A stretch of 42,366 nucleotides of DNA, from NCBI GenBank assembly GCA_001873135.1, contig MNYP01000046.1, positions 1 to 42,366 of the forward strand, given 5' to 3'. Under the pieces are notes generated by a model that was given only the letters and a program-made list of their open reading frames with translations, had not been told where the DNA came from and made no database searches. Position numbers and translations under genes: made by a program. The DNA is from Helicobacteraceae bacterium CG2_30_36_10 (GTDB lineage: Bacteria; Campylobacterota; Campylobacteria; Campylobacterales; Sulfurimonadaceae). Numbering within the stretch: the stretch's first letter is position 1; each line of letters starts with the position of its first letter. Positions 25,465 to 34,498 of this stretch are shown here, piece after piece.

Positions 25465-28226
25465 TAAAAAAAATTTATCTTTTTGTGAACTACGTTCTCC
25501 TCTTCATTATTGCTCTTGTCGTTATTTTTGTAGCTATTGCCTCGCACCCGCAAAGCTTAGAATATTTTGGAGATAAATTTTTAAAAAAGAGCGGAGTTAA
25601 TTACAGCAAAATAGAGGGTTCGCTTTTAGAGGGCATAACCCTATCTGACGTAAACTATTCGGATGCGATTTTTATGAAAACTCTTCAGATAAACTACGAC
25701 CTTGCCCTGCTTGTTAAGCCCTCACCTAAAATAAAAAAAATTAGCATTACCGGAGTGTCGATTTATCCTGAAAATTTTGCTTCTAAAGATGAGAAGAGTG
25801 AGTTTTTTCTCCCCTCTTTTGAAATTTCTGAACTTATTCTTGAGAAAACGCAAATTATTCTTGATAAGCAAACCTTCTCCTTTGACCTAAATGCTTCGGG
25901 ACTCAGTTATGATGAACAACTCAATGTAAAAAAGCTCTCCATGCTGCTAGAGACTCCCTACGCTAAAGCAAAAATAGAGGGGAAAATAAAATCGAACCGC
26001 TTGATTGCAAAGAGTTTCATTACACCGGAAAAATCCATCACATCAGAGTATCTTGGTTTTTTAGAAGGTCTTCCTCAAAGTTATACCTTAGATTTGGATG
26101 CCTCTTTAGAGAGTTTATGCATAAACACACAACTAAATACTCTTAGACTCAGTGCAGACAAAAATCTGACTCTGCAAAATATAGCTCTTGACTTACGCTA
26201 CTTTATCAAAGAGAACTCTTTTAATTTGGATACTTCTTACTCTCTCTCTTACAGTGAGTTTGAAGCCAACGTAGAACAAAAAGCTCTTTTTACCCCCTCG
26301 GGTGTCTACTCTACAGAGTTAAATGCCACGCTTACAAAACAGCCTTTTGAGTTGCCGTTTAAAGCTTTGCATGCCAAAATATCGGGCGATACACAAAATA
26401 TGAGAGCGACTCTTCAGGCCGGTCCGCTGGAGTTCACTATGCTTGGCAAAGAGTATAAAGAGTTTGTCATTGATGCAAAAAGCGATAGACTCGCCCTCTC
26501 TTTTATACCTATTCTCCCCGAGCTGCTCAAAAAAAATGTTTTGAGTCTAAAAGCAGATGCCATCCTCGACCTCTCCCCCTTTTCTCTTAAAGGGAGTCTC
26601 CTCTCAGAGGGAAAATTTTCTAAGATAACTACAAGCTTTGAAATAGATGAAAAATCAAAACTTTTGCAGGCAACTTTATATCCTAAGTCTGAATCTGAAA
26701 TATTCAAAAGCTATCCTATAGAGAAGTTTTCTCCCTTAAAGCTTGTTTATTATAAAAGCGACAAAACGGAGCTTTTTAACGCTGATGCCAACATGGCAGG
26801 TCTCACTCTTTTTAAAAAAGGCAAAGAGATAAACGGCTGGGGGAACATAGGCTCAAGCTATTTTGAAACAGAAAAAAATCTACTCTACGGGCAAGAAGAG
26901 GTGACATTTTTAGCCAAAATACCCTCAATCAAGAAACTTTTAGAAGAGTTCACGGCAAAAAATTCTTCCGACACACTTCTTATTGACGGTGAAGCCGACA
27001 TAAAAGCAACACTCAGCTTTTCTCAAAAAATATCGCTCACAAGTTCTTTGCACATGCCGTGGTTAATGGTAAAAGTTGATGAAAAAACAAGCTACAGTGC
27101 CCAAAATATTTATATAAAGTCTACCTTATATGAGAATAAAATACAAATCGATGAGTACACAATGAGGGTTTTAGAGCACGATATTTACTCAAAAAGAGCC
27201 TCGCAAATCTCCTTTAAGCAAAATGCAACTATAGAGCTTAAAGAGTTTTGGATTTATGACACTCTCCTTTTAAACGGCTCCTACAATCTAGCCAAGGAAC
27301 AAGGCAAACTACGCCTAAGAAGCAATCGTTTTAATTATAAAGGCGAAGAGGGAAATGTTACTGTAAAAGCCGATATTAAAGCGAGTTTTGAGAGTAATTC
27401 TACTCAGAAAATTGAAGGTGAGGTTACGCTTATTGATGGGGTAATTTCGTATGAGCCGAGCTCAGACTACACTCTTTCTGATGACATAATTATTATACAA
27501 GATATCCGTCCGCCTACAAAGGTAAAACGTTCTATAAATATCCAGATAAATTCTCTAAAACCCATTGCTTATAAAACTGAAAATATAGACATTCTCGTTA
27601 CCCCCGACCTTCTTGTTTCTCAAAAGCCAGACTCACCTTTGAGTATTTCTGGAATGTTACGCATTGAAGAGGGGACGGTTACAGGAGAAGGAAAAGAGTT
27701 TGAATTTGAAAAAAGCGAGATTTATTTTAAGGGCTCACACCCCATAAACCCAAGTTTAAATTTAAATCTGCATTACTACACTTTAGACAATACAGACATC
27801 AAAATATTTATTACCAACACACTTGCTTTACCGGTTATCATCCTCTCATCCACCCCTCAAATGAGCCAAAATGACATCATGTCCTATATTTTATTTGGTG
27901 AGGCAGCCTCTGCAGATTTTGACAGTTCGGGAGAAGGTAGCAACAAACTTGCCGTCAATTCTCTGCTTTTAGCTACCGGACTCAAACAAATATTCAATGA
28001 CACGGCAGGCATTAAGCTAGACACTTTAAACATCATTACCAACAAAGAGGGAACTTTAGGGTATGAAATAGGAACACGCTTTAACAAGCAGATTCGGATT
28101 GTCTACAGAAACGACACCATTTCAAGCGTCATCCTGCAATATAGCCTCAGCAAGTCTATCAGACTCGATGTAGATGTACGTGAAACCGGACAGGGAGTCA
28201 CAATACTTTATGTTAAGGATTTTTAA
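25461..28226 (+). CDS. tamB: TamB (DUF490) inner-membrane-anchored translocation protein
   Basis: This 921-residue protein has an N-terminal membrane anchor (about 5-27) and a long periplasmic beta-rich region of the AsmA-like bridge type. The C-terminal DUF490/TamB domain (about 600-921) contains the conserved S-x-T-P-x-M-S-Q-N-D-I-M-S-Y-I-L-F-G element and ends in an aromatic residue. The start is TTG at 25461, overlapping the tamA stop (TTGA). TamB proteins span the periplasm and help assemble outer-membrane proteins or move lipids. At 921 residues it is shorter than E. coli TamB (about 1259). A near copy of the dispersed motif is at 27050. Confidence 0.88.
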   Translation: MIKKIYLFVNYVLLFIIALVVIFVAIASHPQSLEYFGDKFLKKSGVNYSKIEGSLLEGITLSDVNYSDAIFMKTLQINYDLALLVKPSPKIKKISITGVSIYPENFASKDEKSEFFLPSFEISELILEKTQIILDKQTFSFDLNASGLSYDEQLNVKKLSMLLETPYAKAKIEGKIKSNRLIAKSFITPEKSITSEYLGFLEGLPQSYTLDLDASLESLCINTQLNTLRLSADKNLTLQNIALDLRYFIKENSFNLDTSYSLSYSEFEANVEQKALFTPSGVYSTELNATLTKQPFELPFKALHAKISGDTQNMRATLQAGPLEFTMLGKEYKEFVIDAKSDRLALSFIPILPELLKKNVLSLKADAILDLSPFSLKGSLLSEGKFSKITTSFEIDEKSKLLQATLYPKSESEIFKSYPIEKFSPLKLVYYKSDKTELFNADANMAGLTLFKKGKEINGWGNIGSSYFETEKNLLYGQEEVTFLAKIPSIKKLLEEFTAKNSSDTLLIDGEADIKATLSFSQKISLTSSLHMPWLMVKVDEKTSYSAQNIYIKSTLYENKIQIDEYTMRVLEHDIYSKRASQISFKQNATIELKEFWIYDTLLLNGSYNLAKEQGKLRLRSNRFNYKGEEGNVTVKADIKASFESNSTQKIEGEVTLIDGVISYEPSSDYTLSDDIIIIQDIRPPTKVKRSINIQINSLKPIAYKTENIDILVTPDLLVSQKPDSPLSISGMLRIEEGTVTGEGKEFEFEKSEIYFKGSHPINPSLNLNLHYYTLDNTDIKIFITNTLALPVIILSSTPQMSQNDIMSYILFGEAASADFDSSGEGSNKLAVNSLLLATGLKQIFNDTAGIKLDTLNIITNKEGTLGYEIGTRFNKQIRIVYRNDTISSVILQYSLSKSIRLDVDVRETGQGVTILYVKDF

Positions 28227-28251
28227 AGCTACTATTAATATATATCTTTGA

Positions 28252-28257
28252 TATACT
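28252..28257 (+). promoter_or_regulatory. Extended -10 box of the RBBP9-like hydrolase gene
   Basis: TGA followed by TATACT forms an extended -10 element about 29 bp before the ATG at 28286. No clear -35 is seen, as is usual for sigma-70 promoters in this phylum. Confidence 0.45.
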
Positions 28258-28285
28258 ATATTTGAAAATTAAACAAAGAGAAATC

Positions 28286-28825
28286 ATGAAAAAGAAAGTT
28301 TTACTTTTACACGGCTGGGGCGGAAGTGATTTTCCGCATTGGCAGAGTTGGTTGGCGGGTGAGTTGGCTAAAGATTATAACACTGTGAGTTTTTTAAAAC
28401 TGAGCAACTTTGACACGCCTAGGCTTGCTATGTGGAAAGAAGAGTTACAAGAACATCTGAGTGATTTCAGACCTGACATAGTTGTTTGTCACTCATTGGC
28501 AAATACCCTTTGGTTTCATGTATGTAACGATGGTTCTATAGACGAAGTGCAAAAACTTTACCTCGTAGCACCGCCAAGTCTAAACTGTAAAATAGAAGAA
28601 CTCAAAGAGTTTTTTCCACTCAATGTTCCGAATAATCCACATGCCAAAGAGGTGCTTCTCATCACCTCAACAAATGACCCTTATATGAGTGAATCTGAGG
28701 CAAAAGATTTACAAGAAAAACTAGGCGTTCCTATGAAAGTACTACAAAATGCAGGACACATTAATGCAGATAGCGGTTATGGAGAGTGGACATGGATTTT
28801 GCAAGAAATTAAAAGTAATATGTAA
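28286..28825 (+). CDS. RBBP9/YdeN-family serine hydrolase
   Basis: The protein has 179 residues from the ATG at 28286, preceded by AAAGAGAAA; the upstream TTG frame is rejected. It is a small alpha/beta-hydrolase with the oxyanion motif H-G-W-G-G-S and H-W near residues 9-19. The triad is Ser70 (V-C-H-S-L-A-N), Asp131 (S-T-N-D-P-Y) and His158 (N-A-G-H-I-N). This matches the RBBP9/YdeN family, whose bacterial substrates are mostly unknown. The last helix ends in W-x-W-I-L-Q. One exact motif copy (28637) encodes P-H-A-K. It is a single-gene unit. Confidence 0.85.
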   Translation: MKKKVLLLHGWGGSDFPHWQSWLAGELAKDYNTVSFLKLSNFDTPRLAMWKEELQEHLSDFRPDIVVCHSLANTLWFHVCNDGSIDEVQKLYLVAPPSLNCKIEELKEFFPLNVPNNPHAKEVLLITSTNDPYMSESEAKDLQEKLGVPMKVLQNAGHINADSGYGEWTWILQEIKSNM

Positions 28826-28848
28826 AAAATTCATAATTATTTCTGTGG

Positions 28849-28854
28849 TATAAT
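28849..28854 (+). promoter_or_regulatory. Extended -10 box of the small 77-residue protein gene
   Basis: TGG plus TATAAT lies 30 bp before the ATG at 28885, giving a leader of about 24 nt with a strong AAAGGAG ribosome-binding site. The good promoter and ribosome-binding site support the gene being real. Confidence 0.55.
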
Positions 28855-28884
28855 CTGCGATATTCGATTTTCAAAGGAGATGTT

Positions 28885-29118
28885 ATGAATGTAGCTAGTT
28901 ACACATATCAAACCCCGTCCTCTTCTGCAGTTCAAGTGGGAAGGCTTGTCCCGAGCAGCGTAAAAAAGGAAGAAAAAGAGACCGCGCAGACAAAAAGTGA
29001 TGTTTCTATGCAAGCTCCCAATGAGACATTGGCAACTGCCCAAAATTTTCAAGCTAAACAAACAACAGAGGCAACACCGACAGTTGGTTCTCAAAATGCT
29101 TTAGATCTTTATGTTTAG
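28885..29118 (+). CDS. Small Gln/Thr/Ser-rich protein of unknown function
   Basis: This is a 77-residue soluble, probably disordered protein without signal peptide or membrane helix. It is rich in Ser, Thr, Gln, Ala and Lys, with a charged K-K-E-E-K-E centre and the ending N-A-L-D-L-Y-V. I do not recognise a family. The AAAGGAG ribosome-binding site and extended -10 argue that it is expressed. The composition recalls small flagellar or motility-associated proteins of this phylum, but nothing near it supports that. Confidence 0.6.
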   Translation: MNVASYTYQTPSSSAVQVGRLVPSSVKKEEKETAQTKSDVSMQAPNETLATAQNFQAKQTTEATPTVGSQNALDLYV

Positions 29119-29172
29119 GCTGAGCTATTAACTAACTGAGTGTATCATTGGCTTTAAAAAGAAGCCTCATTA

Positions 29173-31269
29173 ATGACAAATTTAGTAACCCTGCTTACGC
29201 AAAAAACAAACCTCAAAAAAGAACATATTCTCAGTATTTTAAAGCTTTTAGATGAAGGCGCTACTATTCCTTTTATTGCACGTTACAGAAAAGAGATGAC
29301 GGGCGGAGCGAGCGATGAAGTGCTTCGTGATTTTGAGACTATTTACGAGGGCACTAAAAAGCTTTTAGAGAGAAAAGAGGAAGTCTCCCGCCTTATAAGT
29401 GAGCGGGCGACTTTAACGGAGGCTCTTAAAAAAAGCATAGAAGATGCTGAGAGTTTGCGGATTTTAGAGGACATTTACCGACCCTTTAAAGAGAACAAAA
29501 CCTCTCGTGCTAGTGTCGCTGTAGCCAATGGTTTAGCGCCTCTAGCAGACACTCTGCAGGGTGCAAAGCTTACAAAAGAAGAGCTACTTCCACATGCCAA
29601 GCAGTATGTTAAAGGTTTAGTAACTTCACCGGAAGATGCCATAAAAGGGGCTCAAGATATTTTAGCCCAGAGATACGCCGAAGAGCCTCGAGAACGTGAA
29701 GCCATTAGAAACTCTATGCTCCGGTTTGGCTCTTTGCAGACGAAAAAAACTAAAAAGTTTGATGAAAACGGAAGCTTTAAAAATTTGGCTGAGAAAAGTG
29801 AAAAGGTAGCTTACATTCCATCGCATCGTTACCTTGCCATTATGCGTGGCGTGCGAGAAAAAGAGCTCTCAGTGAAGATTTCCATCGACATTGAGCGCAT
29901 TGAAGAGAATATAAAAGCGTATAAAATTCCTCGTGATGCACAAAGTTCTAAAGAGTATCTTTACGAAGCCTATAAAGATGGACTAAAAAGACTTCTTCTC
30001 CCTTCCATTGAGCGTGAAGTTCAAGCGGAGTTAAAAGAAAAAGCCGACATTGCCGCCATCTCGGTTTTTGGCAAAAACCTTAACCAGCTACTTATGACGC
30101 CACCGGTTACAAAAAGAGTTATTTTAGGCGTTGACCCGGCATATGTAAGCGGCTGCAAGTTAGCCGTGATTGATGAAAACGGCAACTTTTTGGAGTCTGC
30201 GGTTATCTACCCGACTCAGCCTAAAAACGATTATACTAACTCCAAAAACAAGGTGTTAGCGCTCACAAAAAAGTACAACATCACAGGTGTAGCCATAGGT
30301 AACGGCACCGGTTCAAGGGAGACACAGGAGTTTTTTGCACAGCTCAACGAGAAAGAAAGTGCCAAACTCAGTTATACGGTTGTGAGCGAAGCCGGAGCCT
30401 CAGTTTACAGTGCTTCTAAACTCGCACAAGAGGAGTATCCTGACCTTGACGTGACCATTCGCGGAGCTATTTCTATAGCCGGCAGACTGCGTGACCCCAT
30501 GGCAACTTTAGTAAAAATCGACCCGAAATCTTTAGGAATTGGACAGTACCAACACGATGTCGACCAAAAACTTTTGGAGAAAAAACTAGGCGATGTCACG
30601 GGCGATTTGGTAAACCGTGTCGGCGTAGATATCAACTCCGCATCTGCCGCTTTACTCTCCTATGTCGCAGGAATCGGCTTAAAAATAGCAAAAAACATTA
30701 TAGATTTTCGCCAAACAGAGGGCAACTTTACGACAAAAGCACAACTGCTAAAAGTCAAAGGTTTAGGCAAAAAAGCCTACGAACAGGCGGCAGGATTTAT
30801 CCGCATAAAAGAGGGACAGAATGTATTTGACAACAGTGGCATTCATCCTGAGAGTTATGAGGTGGCAAAAAAACTAGACGGTATGGATTTAAACAGCGTT
30901 GACGTGCAGGAAAAAGCACAAGCTTGGCATGTGGGAATACAAACACTCAAAGACATCATCACAGAGCTTCAAAAGCCCGGTTTTGACCCTAGAGAAGATT
31001 TACCTCCTATTCCATTTAAAGAGGGCTTAACAGACATCAAAATGCTCAAAGAGGGAAGTTTTGTCTCAGGCATAGTCCGTAACATCGCAGATTTTGGTGC
31101 CTTTGTAGACATTGGACTTAAAAATGACGGTATGATTCACATCTCAAAAATGAGCCAAAAACGCATCGCCCACCCCTTAGAGATTCTCTCTCTCAACCAG
31201 TTTTTACCACAAATAGAAGTCATAGCCATAGACCACGAAAAAGGAAAAGTGAGTTTGAGTTTGGTATAA
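29173..31269 (+). CDS. tex: Tex-family RNA-binding transcription accessory protein
   Basis: This 698-residue protein has the full Tex layout: an N-terminal helical domain with the F-I-A-R-Y-R-K-E motif (about residue 35), a YqgF/RuvC-like domain (about 310-440; V-D-P-A-Y-V-S-G-C), a helix-hairpin-helix region (about 480-560; G-L-G-K-K-A-Y-E) and a C-terminal S1 domain (about 630-698). It binds nucleic acids and affects transcription and stress tolerance in other bacteria. Two motif copies lie inside: 29590 encodes P-H-A-K and 30926 encodes W-H-V-G at a conserved position. The stop codon overlaps the -10 box of the next gene. Confidence 0.93.
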   Translation: MTNLVTLLTQKTNLKKEHILSILKLLDEGATIPFIARYRKEMTGGASDEVLRDFETIYEGTKKLLERKEEVSRLISERATLTEALKKSIEDAESLRILEDIYRPFKENKTSRASVAVANGLAPLADTLQGAKLTKEELLPHAKQYVKGLVTSPEDAIKGAQDILAQRYAEEPREREAIRNSMLRFGSLQTKKTKKFDENGSFKNLAEKSEKVAYIPSHRYLAIMRGVREKELSVKISIDIERIEENIKAYKIPRDAQSSKEYLYEAYKDGLKRLLLPSIEREVQAELKEKADIAAISVFGKNLNQLLMTPPVTKRVILGVDPAYVSGCKLAVIDENGNFLESAVIYPTQPKNDYTNSKNKVLALTKKYNITGVAIGNGTGSRETQEFFAQLNEKESAKLSYTVVSEAGASVYSASKLAQEEYPDLDVTIRGAISIAGRLRDPMATLVKIDPKSLGIGQYQHDVDQKLLEKKLGDVTGDLVNRVGVDINSASAALLSYVAGIGLKIAKNIIDFRQTEGNFTTKAQLLKVKGLGKKAYEQAAGFIRIKEGQNVFDNSGIHPESYEVAKKLDGMDLNSVDVQEKAQAWHVGIQTLKDIITELQKPGFDPREDLPPIPFKEGLTDIKMLKEGSFVSGIVRNIADFGAFVDIGLKNDGMIHISKMSQKRIAHPLEILSLNQFLPQIEVIAIDHEKGKVSLSLV

Positions 31270-31270
31270 T
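31265..31270 (+). promoter_or_regulatory. Extended -10 box for the ABC-F gene, overlapping the tex stop
   Basis: TGG plus TATAAT (31262-31270) includes the tex stop codon TAA at 31267-31269. The next ATG is 34 bp downstream, behind AAAGAG. This allows the ABC-F gene to be transcribed independently of tex. Confidence 0.5.
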
Positions 31271-31303
31271 GGCAGATACAAAAAACAGCCATGAAAGAGC
31301 CTT

Positions 31304-33136
31304 ATGATTCAACTTGTCAATATTTCCAAAAGTTTCTCCTCGCAGGAGCTTTTTTCTAACCTTAACTTCAAACTAAATTCTGGGAATCGTGTCGGTCTTG
31401 TCGGCAGAAACGGGAGTGGAAAGTCTACTCTTTTTAAAATCATTTTAGGTGAAGAGAGTCCTGATAGTGGTGACGTTATCATCCCCAAGGGCTACAAAAT
31501 CGGCACTTTAAAACAGCATCTTACTTTTAATGAGACGACGCTTCGTGAAGAGGCAGCTTTGGCTCTTGAGGAGGAGATGAAATACGATGTTTACAGGGTA
31601 GAGAAGATTCTTTTCGGGCTTGGATTTAGCCAAGAAGATCTAGAGAAAAACCCTCTCTCCTTTTCAGGCGGCTACCAAATACGCATTAACCTCGCAAAAC
31701 TCTTAGTCACTGAGCCAAATCTCTTACTGCTTGATGAGCCTACCAACTACCTTGATATTGTCTCTTTAAGATGGCTAAAATCTTTTTTAAGAGCCTTTCA
31801 AGGCGAAGTCATCTTAATCACCCATAACCGTGACTTTATGGACTCCATTGTGACCCATACTATGGGCATCGTTCGTAAGGGTTTGGCGGTTGTTGCAGGT
31901 GACACACACAAATTTTACGAGCAGCTCCAATCAAACGATGAGCTCCACGCAAAACAGAAAGTTTCTCAGGACAAAAAAGTAAAAGAGCTTGAAGAGTTTA
32001 TAGCAAGAAACAAGGCGCGCGCTTCAACGGCCTCTCTTGCTCAGTCAAAGGTAAAACAGCTTGAGAAGATGGATATTTTAGAAGATTTAGGCTTTGACAA
32101 CTCTCTGAAATTTGATTTTAACTTCAAAGATACTCCGGCTAAAATTCTGCTTGAAGTAAAAGATTTGAGCTTTGGCTATACACCGGAGAAAATTCTTTTT
32201 AAAAACATCTCTTTTACCCTCGCCAAGGGTGAATGTCTGGGCATTATCGGGAAAAACGGAAAAGGGAAGTCTACTCTTTTAAATACCATCGCAGGGGAAC
32301 TAAAACACCTAAGCGGAGAGGTAAAATTTCACAGTAGCACCACTTTTGCTCACTTCGGTCAGACAAATATTTCTCATTTAAGCCCCAATAGTACTGTTAT
32401 GGATGAGATTTATGTTGGCAACCCTCAGCTAGGAGAAGCGGGAGTGAGAGCTATTTGCGGCGGAATGATGTTTAGCGGCGACAATGCTAAAAAGAAAATC
32501 TCTTTGCTCTCAGGAGGCGAAAAAAGTCGTGTAATGCTGGGGCAGATTTTAGCGCGCAATGTAAACCTGCTTTTTCTCGATGAGCCGACAAACCACCTCG
32601 ACATGGATTCTATTGAAGCTCTTACTGTAGCCATACAGAACTTCAAGGGTTCGGTTATTATCGTCACCCACTCCGAAGAGTTGCTCCGAAGAGTTTGCGA
32701 CAGACTTATTATTTTTGCAAAAAACGGTGCTGAGTATTTTGACGGCGGCTATGACGACTTTTTAGAGAAAATCGGTTGGGAAGAGGAAGAAGCGGTTGAA
32801 AAAGTAAAAGCTGCGCCAAAAGAAAACAGCAAAGAAAACAAAAAAATCAAAGCGGAGTTGGTGCGTGAGAGAAACAAACGCACCTCTTCACTTAAGAAAA
32901 AAGTTGAAAAACTTGAGAGCGCTATTATGAAGCTTGAAGAGCAGCTTGAAGGGCACCATAAGGAACTTATAAAGGTCTCAAGCAGCGCAGACAGTGCGAC
33001 TCTCATAGAGCTATCAAAACTTGTCTCAGATGAGGAGGCGCAGATTGAAAAAATGTTTGAAGAGCTTGAGACTGCACAAACCGAGCTTGATGAAATAAAC
33101 CAAAATTATGATGAAAAAATGGAGCCACTCTCATGA
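31304..33136 (+). CDS. ABC-F family ATPase
   Basis: This 610-residue protein has two ABC domains and no membrane helices. The first Walker A is G-R-N-G-S-G-K-S-T and the second G-K-N-G-K-G-K-S-T. The signatures are F-S-G-G-Y-Q and L-S-G-G-E-K-S. Both Walker B motifs end in D-E-P-T-N-x-L-D. A charged linker of about 80 residues, the P-site tRNA interaction motif region, joins the domains, and a coiled-coil tail (about 500-605) follows. The layout is closest to Uup/YheS-type proteins, which act on ribosomes. A resistance role (ARE-ABC-F) is not suggested by context. It overlaps the acetyltransferase gene by ATGA. Confidence 0.9.
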   Translation: MIQLVNISKSFSSQELFSNLNFKLNSGNRVGLVGRNGSGKSTLFKIILGEESPDSGDVIIPKGYKIGTLKQHLTFNETTLREEAALALEEEMKYDVYRVEKILFGLGFSQEDLEKNPLSFSGGYQIRINLAKLLVTEPNLLLLDEPTNYLDIVSLRWLKSFLRAFQGEVILITHNRDFMDSIVTHTMGIVRKGLAVVAGDTHKFYEQLQSNDELHAKQKVSQDKKVKELEEFIARNKARASTASLAQSKVKQLEKMDILEDLGFDNSLKFDFNFKDTPAKILLEVKDLSFGYTPEKILFKNISFTLAKGECLGIIGKNGKGKSTLLNTIAGELKHLSGEVKFHSSTTFAHFGQTNISHLSPNSTVMDEIYVGNPQLGEAGVRAICGGMMFSGDNAKKKISLLSGGEKSRVMLGQILARNVNLLFLDEPTNHLDMDSIEALTVAIQNFKGSVIIVTHSEELLRRVCDRLIIFAKNGAEYFDGGYDDFLEKIGWEEEEAVEKVKAAPKENSKENKKIKAELVRERNKRTSSLKKKVEKLESAIMKLEEQLEGHHKELIKVSSSADSATLIELSKLVSDEEAQIEKMFEELETAQTELDEINQNYDEKMEPLS

Positions 33137-33621
33137 GTAAAGAACTCTACTTTTTACGCTCATCGGAGCAAAAAATAGTTACAGACATGTTCAAATATGC
33201 CCACCTAAAAGAGAGTCAAAACCCGAATATTTACATTGATTTTTACGGTTTAACCCCAAAAGACATCGGTCTCTACGCCTTAGTGAATCAAGAGATTGCC
33301 GGCGCTATTTGGAGTAGAGAACTTCAAAAAAAAGACAAGGCAGAGGGTTTTATAGATGAAAACACTCCCGTTTTAAGTATGGCGGTTGTACCCAAGTTCA
33401 GAGGAGAGGGCATCGGCTCTTTTATGATGGAGCAGTTTTTGCAAGAAGCGGCGGCGGTGCACACGCAAATAAGCGTCTCGTGCGACTCACATACTAGAAA
33501 ATTTTATGAAAAATTTGGGTTTGTCGCGTTAGAGTGCAATAATATCCTCATCAAAAAACTCCAAATAAAAGCGGTTATCCGTCCGTCTGAGGGATACGAC
33601 CCCACCCGCTGGATGGACTAA
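33133..33621 (+). CDS. GNAT-family N-acetyltransferase
   Basis: This 162-residue protein has the acetyl-CoA binding core M-A-V-V-P-K-F-R-G-E-G-I-G-S-F-M (about residues 86-101), the R-G-x-G-x-G/S P-loop variant of the family. The later F-Y-E-K-F-G-F motif is also present. The acceptor substrate is unknown. It is translationally coupled to the ABC-F gene by a 4-bp overlap, and its stop overlaps the stop of the convergent small gene by three bases. Confidence 0.82.
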   Translation: MSKELYFLRSSEQKIVTDMFKYAHLKESQNPNIYIDFYGLTPKDIGLYALVNQEIAGAIWSRELQKKDKAEGFIDENTPVLSMAVVPKFRGEGIGSFMMEQFLQEAAAVHTQISVSCDSHTRKFYEKFGFVALECNNILIKKLQIKAVIRPSEGYDPTRWMD

Positions 33622-33935
33622 GCATACGCACTAAAAGATGCAGGATATGAAGATTTTTCTGCCTCTGCAGTTTGGTTGAAGAGTTTCATTATAGCGGCGC
33701 TTAAGTCTTCAACTGTCATGTTTGAGGACTCTATTTGAGCCATTTGGGTCGTTATCTCTTTCTTGCCCACTGGGTCTAAAGTCTGCATTAAACTTTTTAT
33801 GTCTGACTGCATATCTTCTGGGAGCATTTGGATAGTTTCTCGCATCATTCTGTTAAGAGAGCCACCTTGAGCGCCACCCGAACCGTCCATTTTTCTTGTT
33901 TGTTGTTGCATCGCACTTACTGAACTTACATCCAT
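33618..33935 (-). CDS. Small Met/Gln/Ser-rich protein of unknown function
   Basis: The protein has 105 residues from the ATG at 33935, which follows GAGG at a suitable distance. The frame from 33971 adds 12 residues without a ribosome-binding site and is rejected. It is soluble with no signal peptide. The N-terminus (M-D-V-S-S-V-S-A-M-Q-Q-Q) resembles small proteins common in Sulfurimonas-like genomes, and the middle is helical (M-L-P-E-D-M-Q-S-D-I-K-S-L-M). I do not recognise a family. It lies directly downstream of the broken GGDEF-like gene on the same strand. Confidence 0.6.
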   Translation of the reverse strand: MDVSSVSAMQQQTRKMDGSGGAQGGSLNRMMRETIQMLPEDMQSDIKSLMQTLDPVGKKEITTQMAQIESSNMTVEDLSAAIMKLFNQTAEAEKSSYPASFSAYA

Positions 33936-33983
33936 TATAAATCCTCGTTTTATTATGCTCGTATAAAGCAAAAAACATTCCTT

Positions 33984-34498
33984 TTATTCTTGAACTCTAT
34001 CAATCAACTCTTTAATAGTTTCTTGCTCTTTTTGAGTTTTAAAAAAAGCCTGCAATTTATCTCTTGAGCATTAAGCGTGTTATTAAGAGCGTGCAACTTT
34101 TCTAACATTTATTCTGCGTTAGCCACATTTTCTACGAAAAAAATAAGTAAAAAAATGTTGTCATTCCACCTAATAAGCATATCATCTTGTCTTGTGCTAT
34201 TTTTGAAGAGGTCCAAAAATGCACTCAAAGTATCTTCAGAACTAGATATATTAGAACCATCACTCAGATTTGCTTCTATTAAAACAGCACCGATGATTTT
34301 TTCATTAAACACCGTTGCATCTTGATAACTTCGTGCTATTTGTAAAAAATACTTTTTAGTATACGCACCACTTTTAGCATCAATATTTACATGATTTTCA
34401 ATCATAATTCTTCTAATCATGGGTTGTGTATTATCTGTGAGTGTAACTATCTTGTAATCTTCTATAGTGCTCTTAATATCAACACTAACGCATGCGGC
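33984..34498 (-). pseudogene. Decayed GGDEF-like domain gene
   Basis: On the minus strand the frame is open from 34498 to a TAA just after the codons for V-A-N-A-E (34109). The frame continues behind that TAA with a helical ending (M-L-E-K-L-H-A-L-N-N-T-L) to a run of seven T (34041-34047 on the plus strand as A). One added base there restores a charged ending and the stop at 33984-33986. The D-A-K-S-G-A-Y-T-K-K-Y-F start and the D-D-M-L-I-R-W segment match a GGDEF domain, but the GGDEF signature itself is W-N-D-N-I-F, so it was catalytically inactive before it broke. No N-terminal sensor part remains. The ATG at 34420 is probably not a true start. Confidence 0.6.
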
